This document shows, one piece after another, positions 1-8,520 of a DNA stretch of 64,000 bases. A program made the position numbers and the translations under genes. Position 1 is the first letter of the stretch. Each line of letters starts with the position of its first letter. The notes under the pieces were generated by a model. That model was not told the origin of the DNA. It did not search any database and was given only the letters and a program-made list of their open reading frames with translations. This stretch comes from Pseudonocardia sp. C8 (lineage in GTDB: Bacteria; Actinomycetota; Actinomycetes; Mycobacteriales; Pseudonocardiaceae), in NCBI RefSeq assembly GCF_014267175.1, contig NZ_JACMTR010000002.1:5109501-5173500 (forward strand), read 5' to 3'.

Positions 1-1200
1 GCGCATGCGGTACGGGTCGTCGCCGAAGAAGTACAGCAGGCCCCAGTGGGTGCCGAACGCGGTCCGCTTCGTGACCGTCTCCTCGAGCGGGGCCGAGAGG
101 TCGTGCGACTCGTAGTAGTCGTCGTCCTCGGTCTGCTCCGGGATCTCCAGCTTGCTCACGACCCGACGGCGCGGGTACACGCCGAAACAGCCGGCGACCC
201 CGGTCGCGTCCTCGACCTCGGTCGGGAAGAACGCGTCGATCTCCTCCTCGGTGGTCTTCGGGTCGAAGGCCAGCACGAGGGCCTGGTAGGCGTTGAAGCC
301 GTACGCCCGCTCGAGCAGCTCGAAGACCTTGAAGCCCGGCGGCCGGTAGGCGACCTCGCCGAAGTACATCTCGCCGTCGGAGGTGACGAAGTACTCCGGG
401 TGCACGAAACCGAAGTCGATGTCGAACGCCTTGATCAGCTTCTCGATCTGGGCGGTGATCTGCGGCCGGTACCGCTCGAGTTCCGGGGTCGCCGGCACGA
501 ACACCGAGTACCCGAGCGTGACGTACTCGGAGATGTTGAGGAACTTGATCTTCCCCTTGTGGATCCAGGCCTCGACGGCGAATTCCCACCCGTCGAGGTG
601 GGACTCCATCAGGACCGGGAACTCCTCGTCCGGGATCGTGTCGACCTCGTCCGGCGTCCGGATGATGCGGTGCCCGAGGCACCCGGCCTTGTCGAACGCC
701 TTGAGATGGATCGGGTCGTTCGGGTCACCGTCGAGCTTGAGCAGGGTCTGGTTGACGCGCTTGAGGAACCGGATGACGTCGTCCCGGTCGTGGGCCTCCT
801 CGAAGATCCCCACCCGGATACCGCCGAGCTGGGCCCGGCGCTTCATCAGCGCCTTGTCCCGCAGAAGCATGGCCTGGCCGAAGAGCCGCGGGTTGTCCAT
901 CAGGACGGAGTTGATGGCGCCGGCCCACTCGACGGTCTCCTCGAACAGCGGGATCGCGACGTCGACACCCATCTCCTGCAGCGTCTCGGCGATCTCCATC
1001 GAGCGGTCGTTGAGCCGCTCGAAGTTCCACGGGACGTACGGGATGCCGTGTTCGGAACAGTATTTCTCGGCCCAGTCCGGCGCGACGACGACGTACCGCC
1101 GATCGAAGCGGTCGAGTGCCTCGACAGCGGGCAGGCTCCAGCCGAGCAGCGCGACGAACCCCTTTTCGGGATCCTTCCGGACCGGTTCCGGTCGAGGCAT
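1..1200 (-). CDS. ATP-grasp domain protein (3' end outside window)
   Basis: From ATG 1200 an open frame of 400 codons runs leftward off the window edge, so the C-terminus is missing. The protein starts with a Rossmann-like pre-ATP-grasp part (GFVALLGWS, residues 14-22) and continues into an ATP-grasp fold: HLKAFDKAG (165-173), VLMESHLDG (196-204) and FGEVAYRPPG (280-289). The last motif looks like the acidic/Arg metal-ATP site of carboxylate-amine ligases. By family it should activate a carboxylate as acyl phosphate and join it to an amine; the substrate cannot be read from sequence. The start is supported by GGGAGGAAT eight bases upstream. An in-frame ATG nine codons earlier is less likely. 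It lies 76 bases behind the WhiA-like gene on the same strand and may be its operon partner. Confidence 0.8.
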   Translation of the reverse strand, partial: MPRPEPVRKDPEKGFVALLGWSLPAVEALDRFDRRYVVVAPDWAEKYCSEHGIPYVPWNFERLNDRSMEIAETLQEMGVDVAIPLFEETVEWAGAINSVLMDNPRLFGQAMLLRDKALMKRRAQLGGIRVGIFEEAHDRDDVIRFLKRVNQTLLKLDGDPNDPIHLKAFDKAGCLGHRIIRTPDEVDTIPDEEFPVLMESHLDGWEFAVEAWIHKGKIKFLNISEYVTLGYSVFVPATPELERYRPQITAQIEKLIKAFDIDFGFVHPEYFVTSDGEMYFGEVAYRPPGFKVFELLERAYGFNAYQALVLAFDPKTTEEEIDAFFPTEVEDATGVAGCFGVYPRRRVVSKLEIPEQTEDDDYYESHDLSAPLEETVTKRTAFGTHWGLLYFFGDDPYRMR

Positions 1201-1276
1201 ACAGTAATTCCTCCCACGACGGTGCATTCACATTCGAATTCGGGCTCCGCGCCGACCCTACCTCGAATGGTGCCCG

Positions 1277-2212
1277 TCAGGCCTGCCCGGCGTGCTCCTC
1301 GGCGTAGGCGACGAGCCGCCGCAGCCGCCCGGCGACCGCGTCCTTGGACAGCGGTGGGTCCGCGAGCAGCCCCAGCCGGGACAGCGAGAGCGTCGTGTGC
1401 TCGACCCGCAGCATCCCGGCGGCACGCAGGTGCTCGGGCGCCTCCGGGCCCAGCACGTCGAGCGCCCACCGGACCCGGGCGGTCGTCCGGTCGGCCGCCT
1501 CGGCGGCCCGCCGGGAGTTGACCGACTCCAGGGTGGCGCTCGGCGCCGCCCGCGGTGCCGCCGTGCCCCCGCAGCGGCGCAGCGCGTCGGCGACGCCCGA
1601 GGCACCGGTCGCGCGCAGCAGCGTGTCCATGCTGTCCGGGTCCCGGACGAGCACCCGGTGCTCGGTCGCCGTCTCCTGGGCGGCCGCCAGCACCCCGAGC
1701 CCGCGGGCGGCTCCGACGAGCGCGAGGACGACCGCGGGCCCCGGACAGGGCACCTGGATCCGAACCCGCCCGGACGGGCGGACGATCCGGCCGCGGGCCA
1801 GCAGCGCACCGCGCCAGACCCCGGCGGCGACCGCCGCGCCACCCCCCACCACCGCCGGGGGCAGGCCGAGCACGGGCCGGCCGAGCCGGTCGACGAGCCC
1901 GGTCGCCCGTGCCAGGTCGGTGCCGTTGGCCGTCATGCGGAGCAGGTAGCGCAGCGGGCGGCCGTTCACGGCGACGACCTCGGCCCGGACCGGCATGCGG
2001 CCGTACAGATCGCCCATCTCGCGGCGGAGCCGGACCGCGGTCTCCGGCACGGCGAACTCGGCCCGCACGACCGTCCGGCCGCCGGTCGCGGCGACGTCGC
2101 CGGCGAGCCGCAGCTGGGTCACGACACCGGCGTGCCGGACGGCGGGCCGCTCCTCGCGGACGGCGCCGAGCTCGCGGTGCAGCTCCGTGGTGATGCGCTC
2201 GGGATCGAACAC
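1277..2212 (-). CDS. WhiA-family (DUF199) DNA-binding regulator, divergent
   Basis: A 311-residue protein resembling WhiA over its whole length. Shared patterns include the N-terminal LRLAGD block, LRREMGDLYG, LVDRLGRPVLGLPP (WhiA: LLDGRGRPVRGLPP), WRGALLARG, CPGPAVVLALVGAARGLG and the C-terminal helix-turn-helix segment LADPPLSKDAVAGRLRRL. WhiA controls sporulation and division in actinomycetes. It normally sits with yvcK and gap-type genes; here the neighbours are an ATP-grasp gene and a small Cys protein, so this is probably a paralogue rather than the housekeeping WhiA (inference). GTG 2212 was chosen because AGGAGAGG lies just before it (2216-2223) and the family homology starts there. 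Target and role are unknown. Confidence 0.75.
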   Translation of the reverse strand: MFDPERITTELHRELGAVREERPAVRHAGVVTQLRLAGDVAATGGRTVVRAEFAVPETAVRLRREMGDLYGRMPVRAEVVAVNGRPLRYLLRMTANGTDLARATGLVDRLGRPVLGLPPAVVGGGAAVAAGVWRGALLARGRIVRPSGRVRIQVPCPGPAVVLALVGAARGLGVLAAAQETATEHRVLVRDPDSMDTLLRATGASGVADALRRCGGTAAPRAAPSATLESVNSRRAAEAADRTTARVRWALDVLGPEAPEHLRAAGMLRVEHTTLSLSRLGLLADPPLSKDAVAGRLRRLVAYAEEHAGQA

Positions 2213-2325
2213 GAACCTCTCCTGCAGGTGCGCACGAGTGCGGGATGGGGCCACGCATCCCCCGAGGTGACCCCATCCCGCCGGCCGGACGTGGGCCGTG
2301 GGAAGGCCCCGTCGTGGTCGTGGGA

Positions 2326-2529
2326 TCAGGCCGGCCCGTCCGGGCCGGCATGCATGGGACACCGCGGGTCGATCGAGGGATCCTCGACCGCCCCGGAGCG
2401 GTACGCGGCGTTCGCCAGGACCGAACACAGGCAGCCCTGGGCCTTCGCCCGTGGACCGCCCGGTGCCATGTCGTCCGGTGCGTCGCGTTTCGGCCGCTCG
2501 GCCTCCTGCCCGCTCGTCGCCTCCGTCAT
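2326..2529 (-). CDS. small Cys/His-rich hypothetical protein (67 aa)
   Basis: A 67-residue protein starting at ATG 2529 with a strong ribosome binding site (GGAGGGGGACC immediately upstream). The N-terminal half is polar and probably flexible. The C-terminal half has C33-x-C35, N40, then C57-P-M-H60: four possible metal ligands in a CxC-x21-CxxH pattern, suggesting a tiny zinc-binding module. I recall similar short actinobacterial proteins with a CPxH ending but cannot name a family. It lies 113 bases upstream of the WhiA-like gene on the same strand, so small protein, WhiA-like protein and ATP-grasp enzyme may be co-transcribed. Function unknown. Confidence 0.6.
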   Translation of the reverse strand: MTEATSGQEAERPKRDAPDDMAPGGPRAKAQGCLCSVLANAAYRSGAVEDPSIDPRCPMHAGPDGPA

Positions 2530-2657
2530 TGGTCCCCCTCCGGACACGGCGCGCCCCGGAGGAGCACGCCGCGTGTACGCGCAGTGACCGAATTGCGCCG
2601 TGACGTGGCGCATCGTGCCGGTCGGTCACGGAGGGTACCGTATACGTCGAGTAACGC

Positions 2658-3353
2658 CTATTTCGGCTCGACACCCGGCGGTAGCGGAGCGTCCGGATCG
2701 AGGACGACGCCGAGCTGCCGCGACAGGCCGTCGACCTGCGCCCAGATCAGTCTGACCAGGTGCTCGGTGACGACGTCGCGGTCCAGGTCGCGGTGCACCA
2801 GCCACCACTCGGCCGTCGTCTGGACGGCCCCGACCAGCGACTGCGCCCACACCTGGACGAGCTCGGGCTCGTGGATGCCGAACGACCCGAGGTGGTCGTC
2901 GAGCACGCTCGCCAACGCACCGGCGATGAAGTCCCGGCCGGCGTCCACGACCTCGTCGCCCTGGCCGGGCAGCCGGTGCCGGAACAGCAGGTGGACGTTC
3001 GGCGAGTCGTCGAGGAAGCACATGAACGCGTCCACCGAGGCACGGACGCGCTGCCGGAGGCCCACGTCGGCGTACAGCACGGGCATGAGCCGTTCCATCA
3101 GCCGGTTCGTCGCCCGTTCGGCCATCGCGTCGAGCAGCGCAGACCGGTCCCCGAAGTACCGGTAGATCACCGGCTTGGTCACCCCGGCCGTGAGCGCGAC
3201 CTGGTCGAGGCCCCAGTCCCGGCCGTCGCTCCCCAGGACGGCCAGCGCCGCGTCGACCAGCTGTTCCCGGCGGCGGGCGCGGTGGGCGTCCCAGCGGGTG
3301 GAGCGGCCGTCGGTCGGAGCGGGTCGCTTGCCGGGATGGTCGACGTCGGACAC
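2658..3353 (-). CDS. TetR-family transcriptional regulator
   Basis: A 231-residue TetR repressor. After a basic N-terminal extension the helix-turn-helix reads ALTAGVTKPVIYRYFGDRSALL, and the rest is a helical ligand-binding domain ending in a Pro-rich tail. GTG 3353 was chosen for GGAGGG about 11 bases upstream; nearby in-frame starts lack one. A likely promoter -10 (TACTGT on the minus strand) lies at 3393-3398. No metabolic gene is adjacent on its own strand; the divergent PASTA/Excalibur protein begins 227 bases away and is the nearest possible target. Ligand unknown. Confidence 0.85.
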   Translation of the reverse strand: MSDVDHPGKRPAPTDGRSTRWDAHRARRREQLVDAALAVLGSDGRDWGLDQVALTAGVTKPVIYRYFGDRSALLDAMAERATNRLMERLMPVLYADVGLRQRVRASVDAFMCFLDDSPNVHLLFRHRLPGQGDEVVDAGRDFIAGALASVLDDHLGSFGIHEPELVQVWAQSLVGAVQTTAEWWLVHRDLDRDVVTEHLVRLIWAQVDGLSRQLGVVLDPDAPLPPGVEPK

Positions 3354-3580
3354 GGTCGCGCTGACCCTCCATCGTGCCTCGGCACTGAACAGACAGTATC
3401 GCAAAGATGACGGGCGTGGCCGACAGTTGATCACGTCACCGCGCGCGGGCGACGACCGGGGGCGGGGCGTGCTCCCCCTCATCAACCCTGATGACGTGGG
3501 GTAACGGGTCGAACACGGTTCGCGAATACGCCGTTCGCCGGTGCGCTGCAGCGCCGGGAGGACGAACTCGTGAGGACAGC

Positions 3581-4474
3581 ATGACCGCGACGCGGCCCTG
3601 GGCCACCGTTCCCGAACCTCCGCGCGACCGTCGCGGAAACGTCCCGGCGACCGTCGGGTTCTGGCTGGGCATCGCCGGTCTGGCCGTCGGCTTCCTGCCG
3701 CTCGTCGGTCTGCTGGTGACCGTGCCGGCCGCCGCGCTGTCGCACGCCGGCCGTGCGCGGTTCCGGACCGGTCGGGCACCCACGGCCGGCCGGTCGACCG
3801 CGGGGGCGGTGCTGGGCTGGACCGGGACGGCGATCTGCCTGCTGATGTCGGTCCTCGTGATCGTCGGCGCCGCGAACATGCCACCGCCGAGCGTCCAGCC
3901 GGCCGCCGCGCCCGCGCCGACGCTGTCGTCCGTGCCGAACGTGGTGGGGATGAGCGGCCAGCAGGCCCGCGACGTCCTTCGCGCCGCCGGCTTCACCAAC
4001 GTCATGGCCGGCCCGTCGACCGGATCGGTCGCGGGCGTGGCGGCAGGGACCGTGACGACGCAGCTGCCCGGTGCGGCGGCACTCGCTTCGCCCACCGACC
4101 CCATCGTCCTCGGTGAGGCTGCGGCACCACCTCCTCCGCCGGCACCGGTGACACTCCCGCCGCCGGCCGCCGTCCCGCCGGCACCGGTCGCCGTCCCACG
4201 GGAGCCGGCTCCGGTGGCCGAGCCGGCACCGTCGACCGTCGAGCCCACTGCGGACGTGGACCTCGACCGTCCGTACGTGCCACCCGCACCGCGGCCACCC
4301 GCACAGCAGGCACCCGCGCCGCAGCCGCTCGTCTCGGCGCCGTCCGATGGCGGCTCGGCGTACTACCCGAACTGCGGTGCCGCACGTGATGCGGGCGCGG
4401 CGCCGTTGCACCGTGGGGATCCGGGCTACAGCAGCAAGCTGGATCGGGACGGGGACGGTGTGGCCTGCGAGTGA
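3581..4474 (+). CDS. membrane protein with PASTA and Excalibur calcium-binding domains
   Basis: A 297-residue envelope protein. Two hydrophobic segments (about 24-50 and 76-98) resemble the DUF4190 two-helix module. They are followed outside the membrane by one PASTA domain (about 117-180, starting VPNVVGMSGQQARDVL), a long Pro/Ala linker and a C-terminal Excalibur domain (about 260-297) with the DRDGDGVACE calcium-binding loop. PASTA domains bind peptidoglycan or muropeptides and Excalibur domains bind Ca2+, so a cell-wall sensing or anchoring role is likely (inference). ATG 3581 is chosen because GAGG lies six bases upstream; the frame is open 30 codons further but without a binding site. 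Confidence 0.8.
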   Translation: MTATRPWATVPEPPRDRRGNVPATVGFWLGIAGLAVGFLPLVGLLVTVPAAALSHAGRARFRTGRAPTAGRSTAGAVLGWTGTAICLLMSVLVIVGAANMPPPSVQPAAAPAPTLSSVPNVVGMSGQQARDVLRAAGFTNVMAGPSTGSVAGVAAGTVTTQLPGAAALASPTDPIVLGEAAAPPPPPAPVTLPPPAAVPPAPVAVPREPAPVAEPAPSTVEPTADVDLDRPYVPPAPRPPAQQAPAPQPLVSAPSDGGSAYYPNCGAARDAGAAPLHRGDPGYSSKLDRDGDGVACE

Positions 4475-4490
4475 CCGCCGTCCGGCGGTC
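4473..4490 (+). terminator. hairpin overlapping the stop codon of the PASTA/Excalibur gene
   Basis: Perfect inverted repeat GACCGCC / GGCGGTC with a 4-base loop starting in the TGA codon. There is no T-run, as is usual for actinobacterial terminators. Confidence 0.55.
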
Positions 4491-4611
4491 GCCGTGCGAC
4501 GGAGCACGGAACAACGCCCGCGAAGCCGCGACGGATCGACCGCCGGTGCCGCAGGCGTGGCCGAGTGGTGGAGTTCCTGGCCGGACCGGGTCCGGGCCGG
4601 GCATAGTCGGT

Positions 4612-5043
4612 GTGGTGAACGAGCCGGCGCACCCCGACGAGGTCCGGATCTCCGACGCCGACCGGAAGGCGGTCGCCGACCGGCTGCGCGCCGCGCACGA
4701 CGAGGGCTACCTCGACCTGGCCGAGTTCGACGAGCGGGTCACCGAGGTCTGGCGGATGCGCACTCGCGGCGACCTCGCCCGGGTGACCCGCGACCTGCCG
4801 GCACCGCGGACGCCGCGCCCCGACGGGCTGCTGTTCGCGGCCTCGTCCGGCGGCGTCGCGATGCGGGTGCTGTCGATCATCTGGCTCTGCGTGACCGCCG
4901 CGACCGCGGCCGGATGGGGCGTCATCGCCCTGCTGACCGAGGCCTCCCCGTGGTGGTTCCTGGTGGTCGCCGCACCGCCCGGGGCGGTGCTGCTGGCGCT
5001 GTGGCTGGCCGGGGTCGGCCGCCCCCGGCGGCGCGACCGGTAA
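4612..5043 (+). CDS. DUF1707 (SHOCT-like) domain membrane protein
   Basis: A protein of about 143 residues. The N-terminal 55 residues form the DUF1707 module (VRISDADRKAVADRLRAAHDEGYLDLAEFDERV, quoted in part), common in actinobacterial membrane proteins. Two transmembrane helices follow (LSIIWLCVTAATAAG and WWFLVVAAPPGAVLLALW), then a short basic tail, so the N-terminus is probably cytoplasmic. DUF1707 is thought to mediate protein or membrane interactions; no activity is known. Two adjacent GTG codons (4612, 4615) can start. There is no Shine-Dalgarno, but CATAGT lies just upstream, which fits a leaderless transcript. Confidence 0.8.
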   Translation: MVNEPAHPDEVRISDADRKAVADRLRAAHDEGYLDLAEFDERVTEVWRMRTRGDLARVTRDLPAPRTPRPDGLLFAASSGGVAMRVLSIIWLCVTAATAAGWGVIALLTEASPWWFLVVAAPPGAVLLALWLAGVGRPRRRDR

Positions 5044-5156
5044 CCCGCCGTACGGGCCGTCGGCCCACGTCACGGCCGTGCCCCCACCGGGTGACCCCGG
5101 CCGGGCGAGGAACGGCCGGTGTACGGGCGTCCGTTCCGACCGGATAGGTTCCGATC

Positions 5157-5753
5157 ATGGGACACCGCGAGGAGCTGCTGGCCGGGGCAGCGCAGTGCCT
5201 CTACGAGAAGGGCTTCGGGCGCACGACCGCACGGGACGTCGTCGCCGCCTCCGGCACGAACCTCGCCTCGATCGGCTACCACTTCGGGTCCAAGGACGCG
5301 CTGCTCACCGAGGCCCTGCTGCAGGCCACCGCGGCGTGGGGCGAGGAGCTGGACCGCGCGCTGGGCGAGCCCGACGGCGTCGCGACGTCCGACCCGGAGC
5401 GGCGGGTGGAGGACACCTGGAGCCGGGTCATCAGCCTGTTCACCACCCAGCGGCGGCTGTGGGCGACCCACGTCGAGGCCCTCGCCCAGGCCGAGCGGCT
5501 GCCCGAGCTGCGGGCGCGGCTCGCCGAGGCGCAGCGGGAGGTCCGGGAGGGACTCGCCCTCACCTTCCACACCCTGCCCGACGACGACCCGGTGGCGGCC
5601 GACCGGCGGCTGCACGTGCTCGGGTCCGTCTACCAGGCTGTGCTCACCGGCGTCATGGTCCAGTGGATGCTCGACCCGGACACCGCCCCGAGCGGCGTGG
5701 ACGTCGCCGAGGGCCTGCGCGCGATCGCCGAGCGCGCCGACGCGTTCGTGTGA
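5157..5753 (+). CDS. TetR-family transcriptional regulator
   Basis: A 198-residue TetR repressor with a canonical N-terminal helix-turn-helix (TTARDVVAASGTNLASIGYHFGSKDALL within residues 22-50) and a C-terminal effector domain. The ATG is preceded at six bases by TAGGTT (5145-5150), a good leaderless -10 hexamer, with no ribosome binding site. It converges with the small exported protein at 5757; the two stop codons are three bases apart. Target genes are not evident: the neighbours on its own strand are an unrelated membrane protein and, beyond the convergent gene, a peptidase. Confidence 0.85.
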   Translation: MGHREELLAGAAQCLYEKGFGRTTARDVVAASGTNLASIGYHFGSKDALLTEALLQATAAWGEELDRALGEPDGVATSDPERRVEDTWSRVISLFTTQRRLWATHVEALAQAERLPELRARLAEAQREVREGLALTFHTLPDDDPVAADRRLHVLGSVYQAVLTGVMVQWMLDPDTAPSGVDVAEGLRAIAERADAFV

Positions 5754-5756
5754 GGG

Positions 5757-6167
5757 TCAGCGGCGGGGCTGGACGATCCCGATGACGGTCCCGCCGCGGT
5801 CCGCCCCCGGCTCGGCGACCCGCACCGACAGGGTCCCCAGCGCGAGGAAGCGGATCGTCACCGTGCCGCCCGCGGTCACGTCCACCGTGCGGCCCTGCTC
5901 CAGGACGAGCACGCGGCGGGCGATGTCGCTGCCGACGGTGAGCACCACCGTCGTCCCGCGCGGGACGATCACGGTGGGCACCGCCTCGACCGGGTCGGTG
6001 GAGCGGAAGTCGAACCGCACCGGGGTGAGGCCGTTCGCGTCGGTCGTCGCGGTCACGGTGGGCCCGGCCGGCCCGGACGGTCCCGCCCCCGCGACCGCGC
6101 CGCAGCCGGCCGCCGCCGGGGTCGCGACGAGCGCCGCGGCGAGCAGCAGGCCGACCCCCTTCCCCAT
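5757..6167 (-). CDS. small exported (possibly lipo-) protein with beta-sandwich domain
   Basis: A 136-residue protein with an N-terminal signal sequence (GKGVGLLLAAALVATPAAAG) followed by Cys23 (M1GKG..AGC). The lipobox is imperfect (A instead of L/V/I at -3), so it may be a lipoprotein or simply secreted. The mature part is rich in beta-branched residues and repeats phrases such as VPRGTTVVLTVGSD and VTAGGTVTIRFLALGT, suggesting a cupredoxin-like beta sandwich. The His/Cys/Met copper ligands are absent. It lies divergent to the S9 peptidase, starts 75 bases apart. Function unknown. Confidence 0.65.
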   Translation of the reverse strand: MGKGVGLLLAAALVATPAAAGCGAVAGAGPSGPAGPTVTATTDANGLTPVRFDFRSTDPVEAVPTVIVPRGTTVVLTVGSDIARRVLVLEQGRTVDVTAGGTVTIRFLALGTLSVRVAEPGADRGGTVIGIVQPRR

Positions 6168-6242
6168 GCCTCCATGCTGCCGCAAGGGGACTTGCGACCC
6201 CCAACGGGAACAGCCGATCGTGGCATTCGGCACGATCGCAGC

Positions 6243-8084
6243 GTGACCTCGCATCCCACCGCACCCGTGCCCGAGCGGCTCTTCGACGACGAGCGCGAGC
6301 AGCGCTGGCGGTCCCGGTTCACCGCGGTCCGGATGTCCCGGCCGTCCTGGGCCCGCGACGCACCCCGGCGGACGGTGTACGTCTCCAACGCGACCGGCAC
6401 GTTCGAGATCCACGTGTGGGACCGGGACTCCGGGGACCACCGGCAGGTCACCGCCCGCCGCAACGGCACCACGTCGGCCGTGCTGCCGCCGGACGGCGAG
6501 CAGGTGTGGTGGTTCTCCGACACCGACGGCGACGAGTTCGGGCACTGGGTCGCCCAGCCGTGGTCGGCGGGTCCGGGCGCGGAGACCATGCCCGCCGTCC
6601 CGGGCGCCGGGGACGGCTACCCGGCCGGCCTGGAGATCGGGCGGCGGCGCAGCGCGGTCGGCGTGTCCACCGACGACGGCACGACGCTGCTGGTGCACGA
6701 GCGCGGGTCGGACGCACCGGCCCGCGTCGTCTACCAGCACACCGAGGACGCCGCGGTCGGTGCCCTGTCCGAGGACGAGACGCTGCTCGCGATCTCGCAC
6801 TCCGAGCACGGCGACTCCCGGCACCCCTCGCTGCGGGTCCTCGACCTCGACGGCGGCACCACCGTCGCCGAGCTGCACGACGGGCCCGGCAAGGGCCTCG
6901 TCCCGCTGGAGTTCGCGCCGGTCGCCGGCGACCAGCGGCTGCTCGTCGGGCACGAGCGCCGCGGCCGCGACGAGCTCCTGATCTGGGACCCGACCACCGG
7001 CTCCGTCACCGAGCTCGAGATCGACCTGCCCGGGGAGCTGGTCGGCGGCTTCTACCCGGACGCGTCCGCGGTGCTCGTCGCGCACACCTACGCGGCCCGG
7101 ACCCGGCTGTTCCGCTACACGCTGTCCGACGGCGCGCTCACCGAGCTCCCGACCGCCGAGGGCTGTGTCGGGTCGGCCGAGGTCCGCGACGACGGCACCG
7201 TCGAGTACTCGGCCTCCTCGGCCGCGGAACCGTCCCGGATCCGGGCCCTGCGCCCGGACGGCACCGACGACGTCCTGGTCACCCCGCCCGGCGAGCGGGC
7301 ACCGGGGTCGCTGCCGGTCCGCGACGTCTGGACCGACGGCCCGGGCGGCCGGGTGCACGCGCTGGTCACGGTCGCGCCCGCGGTGGACGGGCGGCCCGCC
7401 CCGGCGGTGTTCGTGCTGCACGGCGGCCCGCACGCCGCCGACGAGGACCGGTTCGACGCCTCCCGTGCCACGTGGGTGGACGCCGGATTCACCGTCGTGG
7501 AGGTCAACTACCGGGGGTCGACCGGGTACGGCTCGGCCTGGCGGGACGCCATCGAGGGACGCCCGGGCCTCACCGAGCTGGCCGACGTCGCCGCCGTCCA
7601 GGACGCGCTGGTGGCCGAGGGCGCGGTCGACCCGGCCCGTTGCGCCGTCGACGGCTGGTCCTGGGGCGGGTACCTGGCCCTGCTCGCCGCGGGCACCCAG
7701 CCGGAGCGGTGGGCGGCCGCCGTCGCGGGGGTGCCGGTCGCCGACTACGTGGCCGCCTACGCCGACGAGATGGAGCAGCTCCGCGCGTTCGACCGGGCCC
7801 TGTTCGGAGGCTCCCCGGACGAGCTGCCCGACCTCTACCGGGAGGCGTCCCCGCTGACCTACGTGGACGCCGTCCGGACGCCGGTGCTGATCCTGGCCGG
7901 GGAGAACGACCCGCGCTGCCCGATCCGGCAGATCGACAACTACCTGGACGCGCTCGCCGCCCGCGGCGACGTGGCCTACGAGGTCAGCCGGTTCGACGCC
8001 GGGCACGGCTCGCTCGTCGTCTCCGACCAGCTGGACCTGATCGCCACCGAGGTCGACTTCGTCCGCCGGGCACTGGCCCGCTGA
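6243..8084 (+). CDS. S9 family prolyl oligopeptidase / acylaminoacyl peptidase
   Basis: A 613-residue serine peptidase: an N-terminal beta-propeller (about 1-350) and a C-terminal alpha/beta-hydrolase domain. The catalytic triad is readable: Ser473 in GWSWGGY (GxSxGG), Asp556 in GENDPR and His588 in DAGHGS. By family it should cleave short peptides or N-acylated residues in the cytoplasm; no signal peptide is seen. GTG 6243 was chosen because CACGAT (6231-6236) lies six bases upstream, the local leaderless pattern, and because the protein then begins like its homologues. It is monocistronic, with the ArsC-like gene convergent 16 bases after its stop. Confidence 0.85.
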   Translation: MTSHPTAPVPERLFDDEREQRWRSRFTAVRMSRPSWARDAPRRTVYVSNATGTFEIHVWDRDSGDHRQVTARRNGTTSAVLPPDGEQVWWFSDTDGDEFGHWVAQPWSAGPGAETMPAVPGAGDGYPAGLEIGRRRSAVGVSTDDGTTLLVHERGSDAPARVVYQHTEDAAVGALSEDETLLAISHSEHGDSRHPSLRVLDLDGGTTVAELHDGPGKGLVPLEFAPVAGDQRLLVGHERRGRDELLIWDPTTGSVTELEIDLPGELVGGFYPDASAVLVAHTYAARTRLFRYTLSDGALTELPTAEGCVGSAEVRDDGTVEYSASSAAEPSRIRALRPDGTDDVLVTPPGERAPGSLPVRDVWTDGPGGRVHALVTVAPAVDGRPAPAVFVLHGGPHAADEDRFDASRATWVDAGFTVVEVNYRGSTGYGSAWRDAIEGRPGLTELADVAAVQDALVAEGAVDPARCAVDGWSWGGYLALLAAGTQPERWAAAVAGVPVADYVAAYADEMEQLRAFDRALFGGSPDELPDLYREASPLTYVDAVRTPVLILAGENDPRCPIRQIDNYLDALAARGDVAYEVSRFDAGHGSLVVSDQLDLIATEVDFVRRALAR

Positions 8085-8100
8085 CGCCGGTGGCCAGCAG

Positions 8101-8445
8101 TTAGCCCTCCAGCAGCGGCAGGACGTTCTCCGGCGGCCGGCCCAGGACGGCGCGGTCGCCGGAGCGCACCAGCGGGCGCTCCAGCAGCTTCGGCTCGGCC
8201 GCCAGCGCGTCGAGCAGGGTGTCCCGGTCGGCGCCCTGCAGGCCCTGCTCCCGGAACGCGGCCTCGCCGGTCCGGGTGATCGCCAGCGGGTCGTCGGTGC
8301 CGAGCGCGGCGAGGGCGTCCTCGAGCTCGGCCCGCGTCGGCGGGTCGTCCAGGTAGCGCCGCACCGTCGGCTCGACGCCGTGCTCCTGCAACAGGGCGAG
8401 GGTGGCGCGGCTCTTGGAGCAGCGCGGGTTGTGCCAGATCTCCAC
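8101..8445 (-). CDS. ArsC/Spx-family glutaredoxin-like arsenate reductase
   Basis: A 114-residue thioredoxin-fold protein of the ArsC family. The catalytic Cys9 lies in HNPRCSKSRATL, and the C-terminal conserved block ERPLVRSGDRAVLGRPPENV supplies the arginines that bind the oxyanion in ArsC. A true arsenate reductase would use glutathione/glutaredoxin or mycothiol; many relatives have no proven arsenate activity and no ars genes are nearby. GTG 8445 is preceded by TACGCT (8452-8457, minus strand) at six bases, so a leaderless start is likely. Length is normal for the family. Confidence 0.8.
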   Translation of the reverse strand: MEIWHNPRCSKSRATLALLQEHGVEPTVRRYLDDPPTRAELEDALAALGTDDPLAITRTGEAAFREQGLQGADRDTLLDALAAEPKLLERPLVRSGDRAVLGRPPENVLPLLEG

Positions 8446-8462
8446 GGGAGGAGCGTAGGACT

Positions 8463-8515
8463 CGTGAGTGGTGACGAGGGCCCGGGGATTCACAGAGCCC
8501 TCGTCACCACTCACG
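8463..8515. terminator. long perfect palindrome after katA
   Basis: Two perfect 19-base arms (8463-8481 and 8497-8515) with a 15-base loop lie between the katA stop and the ArsC-like start. Position suggests the katA terminator. The outer ten bases of the arm, CGTGAGTGGT, recur in the palindrome at 12892-12937. Confidence 0.7.
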
Positions 8516-8520
8516 ACGGC

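Noticed and set aside
1190..1270. A Cys-containing peptide frame (EPEFECECTVVGG) before the ATP-grasp gene, resembling a RiPP precursor
   Set aside because: No ATG/GTG start with a binding site exists in that frame; it is the out-of-frame reading of the region holding the ATP-grasp Shine-Dalgarno.
46..1521. A 491-codon open frame on the plus strand
   Set aside because: It runs antisense to the ATP-grasp gene and the end of the WhiA-like gene; the translation is Arg/Glu/Val-rich without motifs, typical of shadow frames in GC-rich DNA.
5757..6167. Copper-binding cupredoxin
   Set aside because: The beta-strand pattern is similar but the Cys/His/Met copper ligands are missing in the mature part.
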